64,000 nt of DNA from Paenibacillus elgii NBRC 100335 (lineage in GTDB: Bacteria > Bacillota > Bacilli > Paenibacillales > NBRC-103111). Both the position numbers and the translations under genes were made by a program. The notes under the pieces were generated by a model. It saw nothing but the letters and a program-made list of their open reading frames with translations, was not told where the DNA came from and did not search any database. Numbering within the stretch: position 1 is the first letter of the stretch; each line of letters opens with the position of its first letter. The stretch is from positions 1-64,000 of the forward strand of contig NZ_BIMB01000036.1 in assembly GCF_004000865.1 (NCBI RefSeq). Reading direction: 5' to 3'. This document shows, one piece after another, positions 33,461 to 41,663 of the stretch.

Positions 33461-34296
33461 GCTTCCTTACTTACTCCTCCCGCTTGTTTCGCCCGCCGCG
33501 ATATGATCGGCTCCCCATTCCAGAGCAGCTCCGTCTCCGCACGGCGCGCTTTGACCTCCGGCTCCTCGAGCAGGAGGAAAAAGTTTTTGGTCGGCAGCTC
33601 CCCAAGCCCATGCTTCGCCGACAGCTTGTCCAGGTATGGCCGCATGTCCTCCAAATTGCCGGACATATTGTTCCCGCTGTCCGCAAACGCATAAAGCGCA
33701 CTCGCCGCCGATACTCGTTTGACCCGGAACTGCTCCGCCGCCCGCAAATAAAAATCCCAATCCCAGTAATGATACATCTCTGTATCGAACGGACCGAGCC
33801 GCTCATGAAGCTCCGGACGGTACAGGCAGCCCGATGAGAAGAACGTCGAGAATCTCCGCATCGCCGCAAAGTCGTGCTCGTAGGCGAATACAAATCGTTT
33901 CGTCGCCCTGCGCACCCCTTTATCCACAGTATAATCGAAAATTTCCACATCCGAATACACCAGATCGCTGTCTTCAATTTCGCGCAGCATCCGCTCCACA
34001 TGGGACGGCAGCAGCAAATCGTCGTCGTCGCACAACATGATATAATCGCCTCGAACCAGCTCCAGTCCGCGGTTGCGCGCATGCACGTGCTTGAGATTGA
34101 TTTCCATATCGACCACGGTCAGATCCAGCTCCGGATACAGCTCCTTAAGCTCGTCGACCGGTTCCCCGTTATCGTTGACCACAATAATCTGCAAGTGGCG
34201 GTACGTCTGCCGCCACAACGATTCGATCAGCTCGGCCAAAACATCCAGCCGATTATAGGTTGGAATAATGACGGATACCAACGGCTGCCGATTCAT
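33457..34296 (-). CDS. Family 2 glycosyltransferase
   Basis: A 279-residue GT-A enzyme: the N-terminus PLVSVIIPTYNRLDVLAELIESLWRQTY and the nucleotide-sugar/metal motif CDDDD (about residue 95) are typical, followed by HARNRGLELVRGDYIM and an acceptor region with WDWDFYLRAAEQF. It should transfer a sugar from a nucleotide donor at the cytoplasmic side, probably for a surface glycan. It has no membrane segments. It is the first gene of a minus-strand run with recQ and RNase H and overlaps recQ by ATGA, an odd pairing of functions. Confidence 0.9.
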   Translation of the reverse strand: MNRQPLVSVIIPTYNRLDVLAELIESLWRQTYRHLQIIVVNDNGEPVDELKELYPELDLTVVDMEINLKHVHARNRGLELVRGDYIMLCDDDDLLLPSHVERMLREIEDSDLVYSDVEIFDYTVDKGVRRATKRFVFAYEHDFAAMRRFSTFFSSGCLYRPELHERLGPFDTEMYHYWDWDFYLRAAEQFRVKRVSAASALYAFADSGNNMSGNLEDMRPYLDKLSAKHGLGELPTKNFFLLLEEPEVKARRAETELLWNGEPIISRRAKQAGGVSKEA

Positions 34297-34380
34297 TCCC
34301 CTTCCCCTCGCTCTCGTTTCTTCTACTGAACACTATACCGAAAAATCGGCGAAAGGGAAACTAGCCGAAAGGAGATCCCC

Positions 34381-34449
34381 ATGCTGCCAAAAAGAGTCAA
34401 GGCGCTTCTAGCGCGATTGCGATTGGTTGCAGAAGATTGGAGAGCATGA
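34381..34449 (+). CDS. Candidate 22-residue cationic peptide
   Basis: ATG 34381 has AAAGGAG seven bases upstream and opens a 22-codon frame ending TGA 34447. The peptide (MLPKRVKALLARLRLVAEDW...) would form a basic amphipathic helix. The good ribosome site is the main evidence. It could be a leader peptide for the gene at 34595 or chance. The rest of 34297-34594 holds only an extended -10 (TGGTACAAT at 34505-34513) for the downstream gene. Confidence 0.3.
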   Translation: MLPKRVKALLARLRLVAEDWRA

Positions 34450-34594
34450 AAGAAACGAGCCCTCACGAGAAAACATGAAAAATATTTTTCCGCCTGCTGC
34501 CCTATGGTACAATGGAAGAAAGCCATGGAAAAGATCGGTAGAAAATCGCTTCGACGAGACGGCTAAGACGGACTGAACGAAGGGGGATTCTGCC

Positions 34595-35281
34595 ATGCCG
34601 CCAAGAAAACAAGAGCCGCCCGTCCTTTCGGACGCAGCGGAGAAGACCGACATGGACGGAAAGCTGTTGAAGGGGGCCGAAGCAGCCTCCGCTGAGACCG
34701 TCACAGCTGAACGGCAGCAGTCGGGTACCCGGAGGAAGCGGGGAGCCATGACAACGACGGAAGCGCAGCCGACGGAGACGAGCAGCGCGGCAGCAAAGCC
34801 GCGTGCTTCCAAGCGCAAGAGCGATGCAGGCGCGCAAGCTGAGGCCAGCGGCGCAGACGGCGACGCGGCAGCGAAGCCGAGCGATTCTAAACGCAAGGGC
34901 AATGCGAGCATTCAACCGGCAGAGCCGCAGCCTCAAGAAGCTCCTGAAGCGGCCCCTCTGGCAGAGGAGACGACGCTAACGGTTGCCGCGCCAGCAGAGC
35001 CGGCCTTGCCAGTCGCTGCCGCCGAGGTCAAATCAGCCGCGACCGATACGGCAGAGGATGCGGCTCCGGTGCTGCAGCTGCTGGAAACCCGCCTCAAGAA
35101 GAAGGAGCGCAGCGAGACGCACGACAAGGACCGGGTGTTCATCCGCAAAGATTTGAAGCTGCGTCTGGATGCTCTCGCCGAAAACCGCGGCAAAGGCTTC
35201 AAAACGCTGCTGCTGAACTACGGCTTGGAGAAGGCGCTGGACGAGTTGGAGCAAGCGGAAGCGGCACGGCAGGAAGATTGA
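34595..35281 (+). CDS. Low-complexity protein with basic helical C-terminal domain (228 aa)
   Basis: The first 165 residues are Ala/Glu/Pro/Thr-rich with lysine clusters (AAAKPRASKRKSDAG and AAAKPSDSKRKGNAS form an imperfect internal repeat), probably disordered. The last 55 residues (DKDRVFIRKDLKLRLDALAENRGKGFKTLLLNYGLEKALDELE) look like a ribbon-helix-helix or similar small DNA-binding fold. The mix resembles basic-tailed nucleoid-associated proteins, but no family was recognised. AAGGGGG upstream supports the ATG, and a promoter-like extended -10 lies about 80 bases ahead. It is monocistronic, ended by a strong terminator. Confidence 0.65.
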   Translation: MPPRKQEPPVLSDAAEKTDMDGKLLKGAEAASAETVTAERQQSGTRRKRGAMTTTEAQPTETSSAAAKPRASKRKSDAGAQAEASGADGDAAAKPSDSKRKGNASIQPAEPQPQEAPEAAPLAEETTLTVAAPAEPALPVAAAEVKSAATDTAEDAAPVLQLLETRLKKKERSETHDKDRVFIRKDLKLRLDALAENRGKGFKTLLLNYGLEKALDELEQAEAARQED

Positions 35282-35293
35282 TCGCTCTTAGAC

Positions 35294-35340
35294 GAAGCGA
35301 GTTCACCCCGATCCCGGAATGAACTCGCTTCGCTTCGTTT
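35294..35340 (+). terminator. Terminator after the low-complexity gene
   Basis: GAAGCGAGTTCA pairs with TGAACTCGCTTC across a 14-base loop, and GCTTCGTTTTGTT follows. Confidence 0.8.
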
Positions 35341-35398
35341 TGTTAACCGTCCCCGCCTCGCTGAACGCCAATCGCCACTTTTTCTCCCAAGCTCCCTT

Positions 35399-36109
35399 TT
35401 ACAACTTGCCTTCCCAAAAAAACTGATAGCCGAATCCCCGAACCGTGCGGATATGCCGGGGTGCGGAAGGATCGCGTTCGAGCTTGCGGCGCAAATTGCT
35501 GATATGCACCATCACCGTCCGCTCGTCGCTGAAGCTGTCCCAGCCCCAGACCTGATCGTGAAGCTGCGCCGCACTGAACACCTGATTCGGATGCTTCAGC
35601 AAAAAAAACAACAGCTGCCGCTCCTTGGCAAACAAATCGACCGGCTCTCCCCCAACCCGCACCTCATAATTATGCAGATTGGCCTCCACCTCGCCGAATC
35701 GGAGCAGCGCGGCTTTTTCCTTAATCTGCTGCGGCGATGCCGTCCGGCGCCTGAGATTGGCCTTGACCCGGGCGACCAGCACGAGCGGATCGAACGGCTT
35801 GGTCATATAATCGTCGCCACCGGTATCCAGGCCCGCAATGATATCGTCCGCTTCCCGTTTGCAGCTCAGGAACAGGATCGGAATATCCGAATGCTCACGA
35901 ATGCGCCGGCACAACTGCACGCCGTCCGTATCCGGCAGCACGATGTCCAGAATGATCAGATCGGGCTTCTCGCGGAGCAGCAGTTCCACGATCTGGCCGC
36001 CTTCCTCCGCCATGAGCACCTGAAAGCCATGATTTTGCAAATAGAGTGCGATCAAGCCGCGGATTTCCTCGTCATCGTCCACGATTAAAATTTTCGCTTC
36101 GTCCGTCAT
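35399..36109 (-). CDS. OmpR-family response regulator
   Basis: A 236-residue regulator with an N-terminal receiver (acidic pocket DDD about residues 11-13, phospho-acceptor Asp in LIILDIVLPDTDG about 55, conserved Lys in YMTKPFDP about 104) and a C-terminal winged helix (ERQLLFFLLKHPNQVFSAAQLHDQVWG, RTVMVHISNLRRKLE, IRTVRGFGYQF). It is cotranscribed with the sensor kinase, whose stop codon it overlaps by four bases, so they form a two-component pair. The target genes are not evident. Confidence 0.95.
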   Translation of the reverse strand: MTDEAKILIVDDDEEIRGLIALYLQNHGFQVLMAEEGGQIVELLLREKPDLIILDIVLPDTDGVQLCRRIREHSDIPILFLSCKREADDIIAGLDTGGDDYMTKPFDPLVLVARVKANLRRRTASPQQIKEKAALLRFGEVEANLHNYEVRVGGEPVDLFAKERQLLFFLLKHPNQVFSAAQLHDQVWGWDSFSDERTVMVHISNLRRKLERDPSAPRHIRTVRGFGYQFFWEGKL

Positions 36110-38253
36110 TCCTTCGGCCCCTCCTCCCGAAAAGCCCCCTCCACAAATGGGTTTAAAGGATCGTTCGATAACGGAAGCGTAAAGAAAAAGGTACTGCCGC
36201 TACCCCCCCGGCTATTCACGCCAATCGTCCCCCCATGATGCTCCATAATCTCCTTGCAGATGGCAAGCCCTAGTCCGGTTCCCGCGGAGCGGTTTTTACG
36301 CGAATTTTTCCCCCGGTAAAACCGGTCGAATACGAAAGGTAAATCTTCCTCATCAATGCCGAAGCCCGTGTCCTGCACGCTCACCCGGATGGCGGATTGC
36401 CCGTGATCCGAATGCTCGACCCGGTCGACCGAGATTTGAATCGTTCCGTCCGTCGGCGTAAATTTGCGGGCGTTAAACAACAGGTTGACAAACACCTGTT
36501 CGATCCGCACCACGTCGATCCAGGCCACGGCCTCTTCGTCCTGACCGTCCGGAAGTCCGGACGTCAAGTCGATGAACTCGAACGAATAGCCGTCCTGCTT
36601 CACGGTCCATTCGTATTTTTCGTACAGTGCGCGGATAAAAGGCACCGGATGCACGAACTGGCAGTCAAAGCGGATTTTGCCCGCTTCGAACTTGGACAGC
36701 TCGAACAAATCACCGATGATGCGGTTTAAAATGAGCGTCTTATCGTAGCTGAGCTGCAAGTAGCGGTCGCGGTTCGGCTCGTCCACCTGGTCCAGCACGG
36801 CTTTGATATAGCCTTGAATCAAAGTCAAAGGCGTCCCCAGCTCATGGGAAATATTAGAGAGCAGATGCCGCCTGGACTGCTCCATCTTGACCAGCTCCCG
36901 ATTCGCCTCGTGGAGACTCGCATTTGTCATCTCCAGAGCCTCGGTCCGCTCGCGCACTTTTCCTTCGAGCGATTCGTTCCAGCGCTGCAGCTCGGAGGAT
37001 AGCTTCTCCACGTGCGCGAACGACTTGGAGAATCGGTGCGACAGGTCCACCGCCTGCATCAAGACGTAGAACATCATGCCGAACTGTACGGAATCGCCGG
37101 TGCTCAGCACCTGGTTGTAGAACAGCGTATCATTGAGCGCCGTAACGAAAAAGACGCTCATCGCCAGCAGGTTGAGAAAAGCGCCCTCCCGTTTCCGCAA
37201 GAACGCCAGCACAAACACGCAGCCGATATAAGCGAAAATCGCCAGTATGGCAAGCTGGAAAGCAAGCATCGAATGCGTGTAAATCCAGGCAGGGGCGATG
37301 GCGATGAAACAACTGTACATGAGAAGAACGGCGATAATCGGGCGGCGCAAGCCCGGACGCATTTCCACGGGATAACGCGCGGCGACGTACAGAACGAACA
37401 TGAGCACGCCCAGACTGACGGACAAATATTCGAGATGCGTCTGCCACTCCCACGGAAGTCCCGGAGCGAAACGGGCGGCGAGCGTTTGCCCGGTCACGGC
37501 CGTCCGAAGCCCGATCGCCAGACACAAGCATCCGAAATAAAGCGATGCCCGGTCTTTGCGGCGGGCCATAAACAGGCCAAGATGGTATAACCCCATCGTG
37601 AACAAGCTGCCGACGATCAACAGTTCAAGAGCGTTAGACAGCTCCCGGCGGAACGTCACAGCATCGGCGCTGCCCATCCGGATCGGCTCCCAGAGCCCGC
37701 CTTTTCGCTGCACGAAGTTCGACAGCTGAATGACGATCTCGGTTCTGTCGCCGCTCAGGTGAAAAAATACGGGCTTCGGGACGTTCGCCGGCGTCATCGT
37801 CTCCCGGCTTGTCCCCACCGTTCCGCTCGCAGCCGCCTCTTTCCCGTCGATCCACAGCTTGTACGCGGTAGCTACGCTAGGCATATAGAGCGCGACATCT
37901 TTGCCGGTGTCGGCATCCGCCGTTCGGATGACGAGCCGATACGTCGCGTAGCCGTCCCCGGATAACTTGCTCCCTTGGTAGGTTTGGCCCTGCCATACCT
38001 GCGGTACCTTCGTATAAGACAGAACGTCGCTCCCTGCGCCGGCAGCCAGCTCAGCCGGTGTCAGCAAGCGGCTCCAATACCGTTCCCACTCCCCGTTCAA
38101 CGAAACAAGCCCGTCCTGCTCCCAATGCCAGCCCGATAAATCAAGAACGCCCCGGACCGCAGCTGGGGCAGAAGTCTCGGCCCGGGCGGAAGGTGCGGCA
38201 CACAGGGATAGCGCGACGATAAACAAGCAAAGCCAGACCGTTATTTTTCTCAT
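36106..38253 (-). CDS. Sensor histidine kinase with 7TMR-DISM sensor
   Basis: The 715-residue kinase has a signal peptide (MRKITVWLCLFIVALSLCAAPSARA), an extracellular jelly-roll-like DISM domain (about 35-200; LSGWHWEQDGLVSLNGEWERYW), seven membrane helices (about 205-400), a coiled coil, HisKA with the phospho-accepting His in LLSNISHELGTPLTLIQGY, and a HATPase domain (N box, DTGFGIDEED, GTGLGLAICKEIM). DISM domains often bind carbohydrates or related ligands outside the cell. GAGGAG seven bases before ATG 38253 is preferred to the longer frame from 38325. Confidence 0.93.
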   Translation of the reverse strand: MRKITVWLCLFIVALSLCAAPSARAETSAPAAVRGVLDLSGWHWEQDGLVSLNGEWERYWSRLLTPAELAAGAGSDVLSYTKVPQVWQGQTYQGSKLSGDGYATYRLVIRTADADTGKDVALYMPSVATAYKLWIDGKEAAASGTVGTSRETMTPANVPKPVFFHLSGDRTEIVIQLSNFVQRKGGLWEPIRMGSADAVTFRRELSNALELLIVGSLFTMGLYHLGLFMARRKDRASLYFGCLCLAIGLRTAVTGQTLAARFAPGLPWEWQTHLEYLSVSLGVLMFVLYVAARYPVEMRPGLRRPIIAVLLMYSCFIAIAPAWIYTHSMLAFQLAILAIFAYIGCVFVLAFLRKREGAFLNLLAMSVFFVTALNDTLFYNQVLSTGDSVQFGMMFYVLMQAVDLSHRFSKSFAHVEKLSSELQRWNESLEGKVRERTEALEMTNASLHEANRELVKMEQSRRHLLSNISHELGTPLTLIQGYIKAVLDQVDEPNRDRYLQLSYDKTLILNRIIGDLFELSKFEAGKIRFDCQFVHPVPFIRALYEKYEWTVKQDGYSFEFIDLTSGLPDGQDEEAVAWIDVVRIEQVFVNLLFNARKFTPTDGTIQISVDRVEHSDHGQSAIRVSVQDTGFGIDEEDLPFVFDRFYRGKNSRKNRSAGTGLGLAICKEIMEHHGGTIGVNSRGGSGSTFFFTLPLSNDPLNPFVEGAFREEGPKE

Positions 38254-38392
38254 TCGCAGGCTCCTCGGAGCTTCCAAATCCAATCGATATAAGCTTACCA
38301 TAAGCAAATCGCTATCCGGAGTCAATAGAAATCGGCGCCGTTACAAGTATGCTTTTCCCCGTTATTTCATGCTAACAGACCAAACTTAAAAC

Positions 38393-38412
38393 CGGTTTAA
38401 AAATGGGTTTAA
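38393..38412. promoter_or_regulatory. Direct repeat GGTTTAA in the intergenic region between kinase and acetyltransferase genes
   Basis: GGTTTAA occurs at 38394-38400 and 38406-38412, 12 bases apart; the first copy overlaps the palindrome AAACCGGTTT. It lies about 140 bases upstream of the kinase start on the minus strand and could be a site for the OmpR-type regulator (autoregulation), a guess from position. Confidence 0.3.
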
Positions 38413-38481
38413 CATGAAAAAATGACCTGCGCGAAAAAGCGGATTTCCACTTTTTCATACAGGCCGTGTTTTGGACTTGGC

Positions 38482-39156
38482 TCAGATGGGCAGCAAAGCG
38501 ACGTTGTCGCGCTGCTTGAGATTCTCGACCATCCGGTACCATGCGTCCGGTTTTTGCGGGAGTACCGCATAATAGCGCTCCAGAAAGCTCCAGACCAACG
38601 AGGCCGGAACCGCGGCTTGCTCCTCGTCCGCAATCGGCATGAAGCAAAGATCGAGCCCGTGTACCGCTTCGCCGTCATTATGCCAGGACGGGTGCACATA
38701 GCCGGTATCCAGCTTCCGGTAGCCGAGGTGCGCCAACACCTCGCGGCGGACGAACGAATTCATCGCATTCACGCCTCCGAACTCCAGCTTGCCCACCAAT
38801 TGCGGGTTGTAGATTTCGGCGAACATGCCAAGGAATGTCCCTCCGCATGCCGCTACGACCGAACGCAGATCGGCCATCCGGCGACGCGCCAGAAACGGTC
38901 CGATGCCAAGGCCGTCCCGTCCGATAATTGTAAAATCGGTCATCGCGACCTGCAAATCTTCGTAATAACGGTATTCCGTCGCGCCGACGACTTCGCCGTC
39001 CAGAACAGCGACGAACACCCGGATGCCCGGATCTTGAAGCGGCTCCGCCCACAGTTCGTACTCCAATACTTCCTCCGGCGGAAACACGCGCTGCATCAGC
39101 TCGTGCATTTGGCGAAAATACGGGTCGCCGATATCGGTTATTCGATGGTATTGCAC
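38482..39156 (-). CDS. GNAT-family N-acetyltransferase
   Basis: A protein of about 224 residues with features of the GNAT fold: FRQMHELMQRVFPPEEVLEYE at the start, RVFVAVLDGEVVGATEYRYYEDLQVAMTDFTII in the middle and an acetyl-CoA-type loop GRDGLGIGPFLARRRMADL. The acceptor is unknown. Start choice is awkward: GGGGAGG directly abuts ATG 39165, while GTG 39156 lies nine bases after it, so GTG is preferred. The gene is single and not obviously linked to its neighbours. Confidence 0.75.
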   Translation of the reverse strand: MQYHRITDIGDPYFRQMHELMQRVFPPEEVLEYELWAEPLQDPGIRVFVAVLDGEVVGATEYRYYEDLQVAMTDFTIIGRDGLGIGPFLARRRMADLRSVVAACGGTFLGMFAEIYNPQLVGKLEFGGVNAMNSFVRREVLAHLGYRKLDTGYVHPSWHNDGEAVHGLDLCFMPIADEEQAAVPASLVWSFLERYYAVLPQKPDAWYRMVENLKQRDNVALLPI

Positions 39157-39248
39157 AGGCTTCATCCTCCCCTGATAGCATGCTGCTGCTTGAAACAAGC
39201 GTCTAAGCTTTCATTATATAGGGAGACGGAAGGTTCTACAACACAGCG

Positions 39249-39749
39249 TCACTTTTGTTTGCGTCGCCCCCACGGCTTCCAAACCGACAGAACAATCATC
39301 GCGGCAAGAGACAGAGCTTGCAGCACGATGCCGATCCACAGCTGCCCGTTATTGACGACGAAGTCCGGCTGCTGCCAGACGTCCATGCCGCTTGCCGGAA
39401 TCAGCGTTACTCCCCGCAGCGTCCAGAAGTACATCCCGACTGCGCTGAGCAGGATGCACAGCAGCGTTAGCCCTTCTTTGGCGATAATCCAATAGTAGCG
39501 GAACAGTCCCCAAGACGTGAGCACGGAAAGCAGTACGCCGGTCACGACCGTTCCGATCGTCGAAGCCCGCAGTGACGATGTCGACAGCAGATGCATCACG
39601 GTATAGCAGGCGCTCAGCACTCCCGGATCGCCGGTGGTTGCGGATACGATGCCCAGAACCACGAATACGACCGAATTGCCGAGCCAGATGGCCGAAAATA
39701 GGATGTGCGCTGACAGCAGCCATTTTCTTTGCCTAACCGTTAATTTCAT
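39249..39749 (-). CDS. Small integral membrane protein, DUF2269-like
   Basis: The 166-residue protein has four hydrophobic helices (AHILFSAIWLGNSVVFVVLGIVSA; STIGTVVTGVLLSVLTSWGLF; LTLLCILLSAVGMYF; LWIGIVLQALSLAAMIVLSVW), with WLGNSV and LLSTSSLRAST patterns reminiscent of DUF2269/CopD-like proteins. Function unknown. GGAAGGAGG upstream supports the ATG. Confidence 0.7.
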   Translation of the reverse strand: MKLTVRQRKWLLSAHILFSAIWLGNSVVFVVLGIVSATTGDPGVLSACYTVMHLLSTSSLRASTIGTVVTGVLLSVLTSWGLFRYYWIIAKEGLTLLCILLSAVGMYFWTLRGVTLIPASGMDVWQQPDFVVNNGQLWIGIVLQALSLAAMIVLSVWKPWGRRKQK

Positions 39750-39867
39750 TTTGATCCTCCTTCCTGAAACGAATGCTTTGATTTTCTGTAACGAAGCCCC
39801 TCAAGTTGTCGTTTACAGTATAGTCCCCGGCTCTAAACGACCTCTAAACCGTTTATTAAAATCAAAT

Positions 39868-39901
39868 TAAAAAAACGGAGGCCGCGAGGGCACTCCGTTT
39901 C
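39868..39901 (-). terminator. Terminator of the yidC-like gene
   Basis: On the minus strand AACGGAG and CTCCGTT pair around a GC-rich 12-base loop, followed by TTTTTTTAATTTG. Confidence 0.85.
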
Positions 39902-39912
39902 TATAGTACATA

Positions 39913-40593
39913 TCAGGTTGCGGCAGCTTCCGGCAATCCTCGTCGCAGCAGCCGTTTGCCGGTGCTCGTCCGGTAAAACAGCCGCTCCAGCAGGCTGAAG
40001 ACGCTGCCCGCCAGCCAGTACAGCCCCAGCGCCACCGGCGCCCGCCACGTAATGACGAGCGGGATCAGCAGGAGGATCATCCCGAACAGCAGCCGCTTGC
40101 TTCCGCTCATAGAGTCGGCTACGTCGGCCAGCGGGATCATGCTTACCGCGAACGACAGCAGCCCCGTGGCGATCGGGATCAAATGGAACGGATCGGCCTC
40201 GGCCAAGTGCGCGACCCAAGGGATCAAAATCGACGTCATTGTACTACCGTGCGTAAAGAACAGGCCATACATCGCCATAAGCACCGGCATTTGAATAATC
40301 GCCGACAGCGCCGAGCTTAAAGGATTAATCCCGTACTTTCCGTAAACTTTGGTCGTTTCTTGAACCAGCTTGGCCGGGTCGTTCCCGCACGTTTCCCGCA
40401 GCTTGCTAAGCTCGGGGGAAGCAGCGGCGGAACGGACCTGCTGCCGGGCGGCCAGCAGATTGAAGCGGTATAGCGCGCCCTTCACCAGCAGCGTGAGCAC
40501 GATGACCGCTGCCCCCCAGTCGCGGGTCCAGTCGAACGTCCAGGACAGCACATAAGCCAACAGATCAATCATAGGTTGAAACCATGTATACAT
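39913..40593 (-). CDS. yidC: YidC/Oxa1-family membrane protein insertase, short paralogue
   Basis: The 226-residue protein has the YidC core of five helices: LSWTFDWTRDWGAAVIVLTLLVKGAL, ISAIIQMPVLMAMYGLFF-like and the GLYWLAGSVFSLLERLF end. It helps insert membrane proteins. Unlike SpoIIIJ/YqjG (about 260-275 residues) it has no signal peptide or lipobox and starts directly at the first core helix. The groove arginine expected near YRFNLL is present. The rnpA/rpmH neighbours of the housekeeping gene are absent, so this is an accessory copy. AAGGAG seven bases before ATG 40593 fixes the start. Confidence 0.87.
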   Translation of the reverse strand: MYTWFQPMIDLLAYVLSWTFDWTRDWGAAVIVLTLLVKGALYRFNLLAARQQVRSAAASPELSKLRETCGNDPAKLVQETTKVYGKYGINPLSSALSAIIQMPVLMAMYGLFFTHGSTMTSILIPWVAHLAEADPFHLIPIATGLLSFAVSMIPLADVADSMSGSKRLLFGMILLLIPLVITWRAPVALGLYWLAGSVFSLLERLFYRTSTGKRLLRRGLPEAAAT

Positions 40594-40609
40594 GTGAGCG
40601 CTCCTTCCG

Positions 40610-40693
40610 TTGCGATTGAGCCGAGTCATCAAGGCTCGATTGTCAACCCTTCTTGCGATTGAGTCGAGCTCGATCGTCTCTCAATCGTCAACC
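40610..40693. repeat. Imperfect tandem repeat upstream of yidC
   Basis: TTGCGATTGAGCCGAG (40610-40625) and TTGCGATTGAGTCGAG (40653-40668) are 43 bases apart, and each is followed near its end by GTCAACC (40642, 40687). The region also contains GAGCTCGATC. It fills the space between the small membrane gene and yidC and may be a regulatory leader or a decayed duplication. Confidence 0.4.
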
Positions 40694-40707
40694 GTGAAAT
40701 TTTTCGG

Positions 40708-40971
40708 TCAACCGACCATCCCATTCCAACGGAAAGGAGCGCTTGCTTCTTCGGATAACGCCGAGGACCGCGGCGGGCATTTTCGGCGAACGAAGACGGT
40801 ACGCGGACTTTTTCTGGCCCGGTCATGACGTTTGAGCGGGAGCTTGGCAAGCTCGACGGCCGGCTCGAAGGCGAAGGTCAACTGCTTCCCCGACCATCCG
40901 AACCATGGCACGACGAACAGCGAAGCCAGCCCGAGCGCCAGCAGCAGCGCCAGATCCAAAGACCACTCCAT
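40708..40971 (-). CDS. Small membrane-anchored basic protein (87 aa)
   Basis: AAAGGAGGTG about nine bases before ATG 40971 strongly supports translation. Residues 6-22 (DLALLLALGLASLFVVPWF) form one membrane helix. The rest is soluble, with a basic stretch (LKRHDRARKSPRTVFVRRKCPPR). Family not recognised. It precedes the yidC-like gene in the same direction, so a functional link is possible but unproven. Confidence 0.5.
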   Translation of the reverse strand: MEWSLDLALLLALGLASLFVVPWFGWSGKQLTFAFEPAVELAKLPLKRHDRARKSPRTVFVRRKCPPRSSALSEEASAPFRWNGMVG

Positions 40972-41037
40972 ATCCGTTCACCTCCTTTAACGCGAATTCG
41001 CTTACTTAACGTTTTACGGGATTGACCGCAATTCGTT

Positions 41038-41520
41038 TCATTGCGATAAGGCACTTCCCCGCTGCGCCAAGAGCTTGCGGTATTTCACGAAGCTGACGAC
41101 ACGCCAAGGCACGACATAGGCGACTGCGATCAAGTAAAACAGCATTCCCAGCTCGGCCGGATCAAGCCCGGACAAGTAGCTGCGCAGCGCCAGCCGGATG
41201 ACGATGAGTCCTACCAAGGCAAAAATAAACGCTTTGCTCTTTTTCGGATAAATCTGCCCGTCTTCGCGAAACTCATAATTCGTCGTCATAATCATCGGAA
41301 CGGATAAAATAAGACCGAACAGCAGGGACAGCGTTACCTCTTTCACAGTCAAATGAAGCTGCGGGTTGAGCAGACCGAGTATGCCGAAGCCCAAAAAAAG
41401 CAGCGGCAGCAGCATCCGGTATCCGTTGCCTTTCACCGGCTTGGCTGCCGCGCGCATTCTCCGCCAGAGAACGAGCGCGATGATGACAACCATAAAAATC
41501 ACGGGAGAAATGGATTGCAT
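41038..41520 (-). CDS. ccdC: CcdC-family membrane protein
   Basis: The 160-residue protein has about five hydrophobic helices and the CcdC pattern IFMVVIIALVLWRRMRAAAKPVKGNGYRMLLPLLF, then MIMTTNYEFREDGQIYPKKSKAFIFALVGLIVIRLALRSYL. Length equals that of B. subtilis CcdC, encoded with the CcdA/cytochrome c maturation genes, although its own role is unclear. Here it stands alone next to the small membrane protein and yidC genes. Confidence 0.88.
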   Translation of the reverse strand: MQSISPVIFMVVIIALVLWRRMRAAAKPVKGNGYRMLLPLLFLGFGILGLLNPQLHLTVKEVTLSLLFGLILSVPMIMTTNYEFREDGQIYPKKSKAFIFALVGLIVIRLALRSYLSGLDPAELGMLFYLIAVAYVVPWRVVSFVKYRKLLAQRGSALSQ

Positions 41521-41624
41521 GCGATACCATCCTTATAGTTTTGATATAAACTATTTTACACATAAATTATATAGTCAATCAAACAAATAAGGCTTGTCCC
41601 TCCAAACAAAATTAAGGAAACAAT

Positions 41625-41653
41625 AAAAAACCCTTGCCTGGCAAGCGGCAGGG
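41625..41653 (-). terminator. Terminator of the YheC/D-like gene
   Basis: On the minus strand CCCCTGCC pairs with GGCAAGGG around GCTTGCCA, followed by TTTTTTATTG. Confidence 0.8.
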
Positions 41654-41663
41654 GCTGAATCAG

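Noticed and set aside
32399..33694. 431-codon plus-strand frame
   Set aside because: Antisense to recQ and the glycosyltransferase gene; no recognisable motifs.
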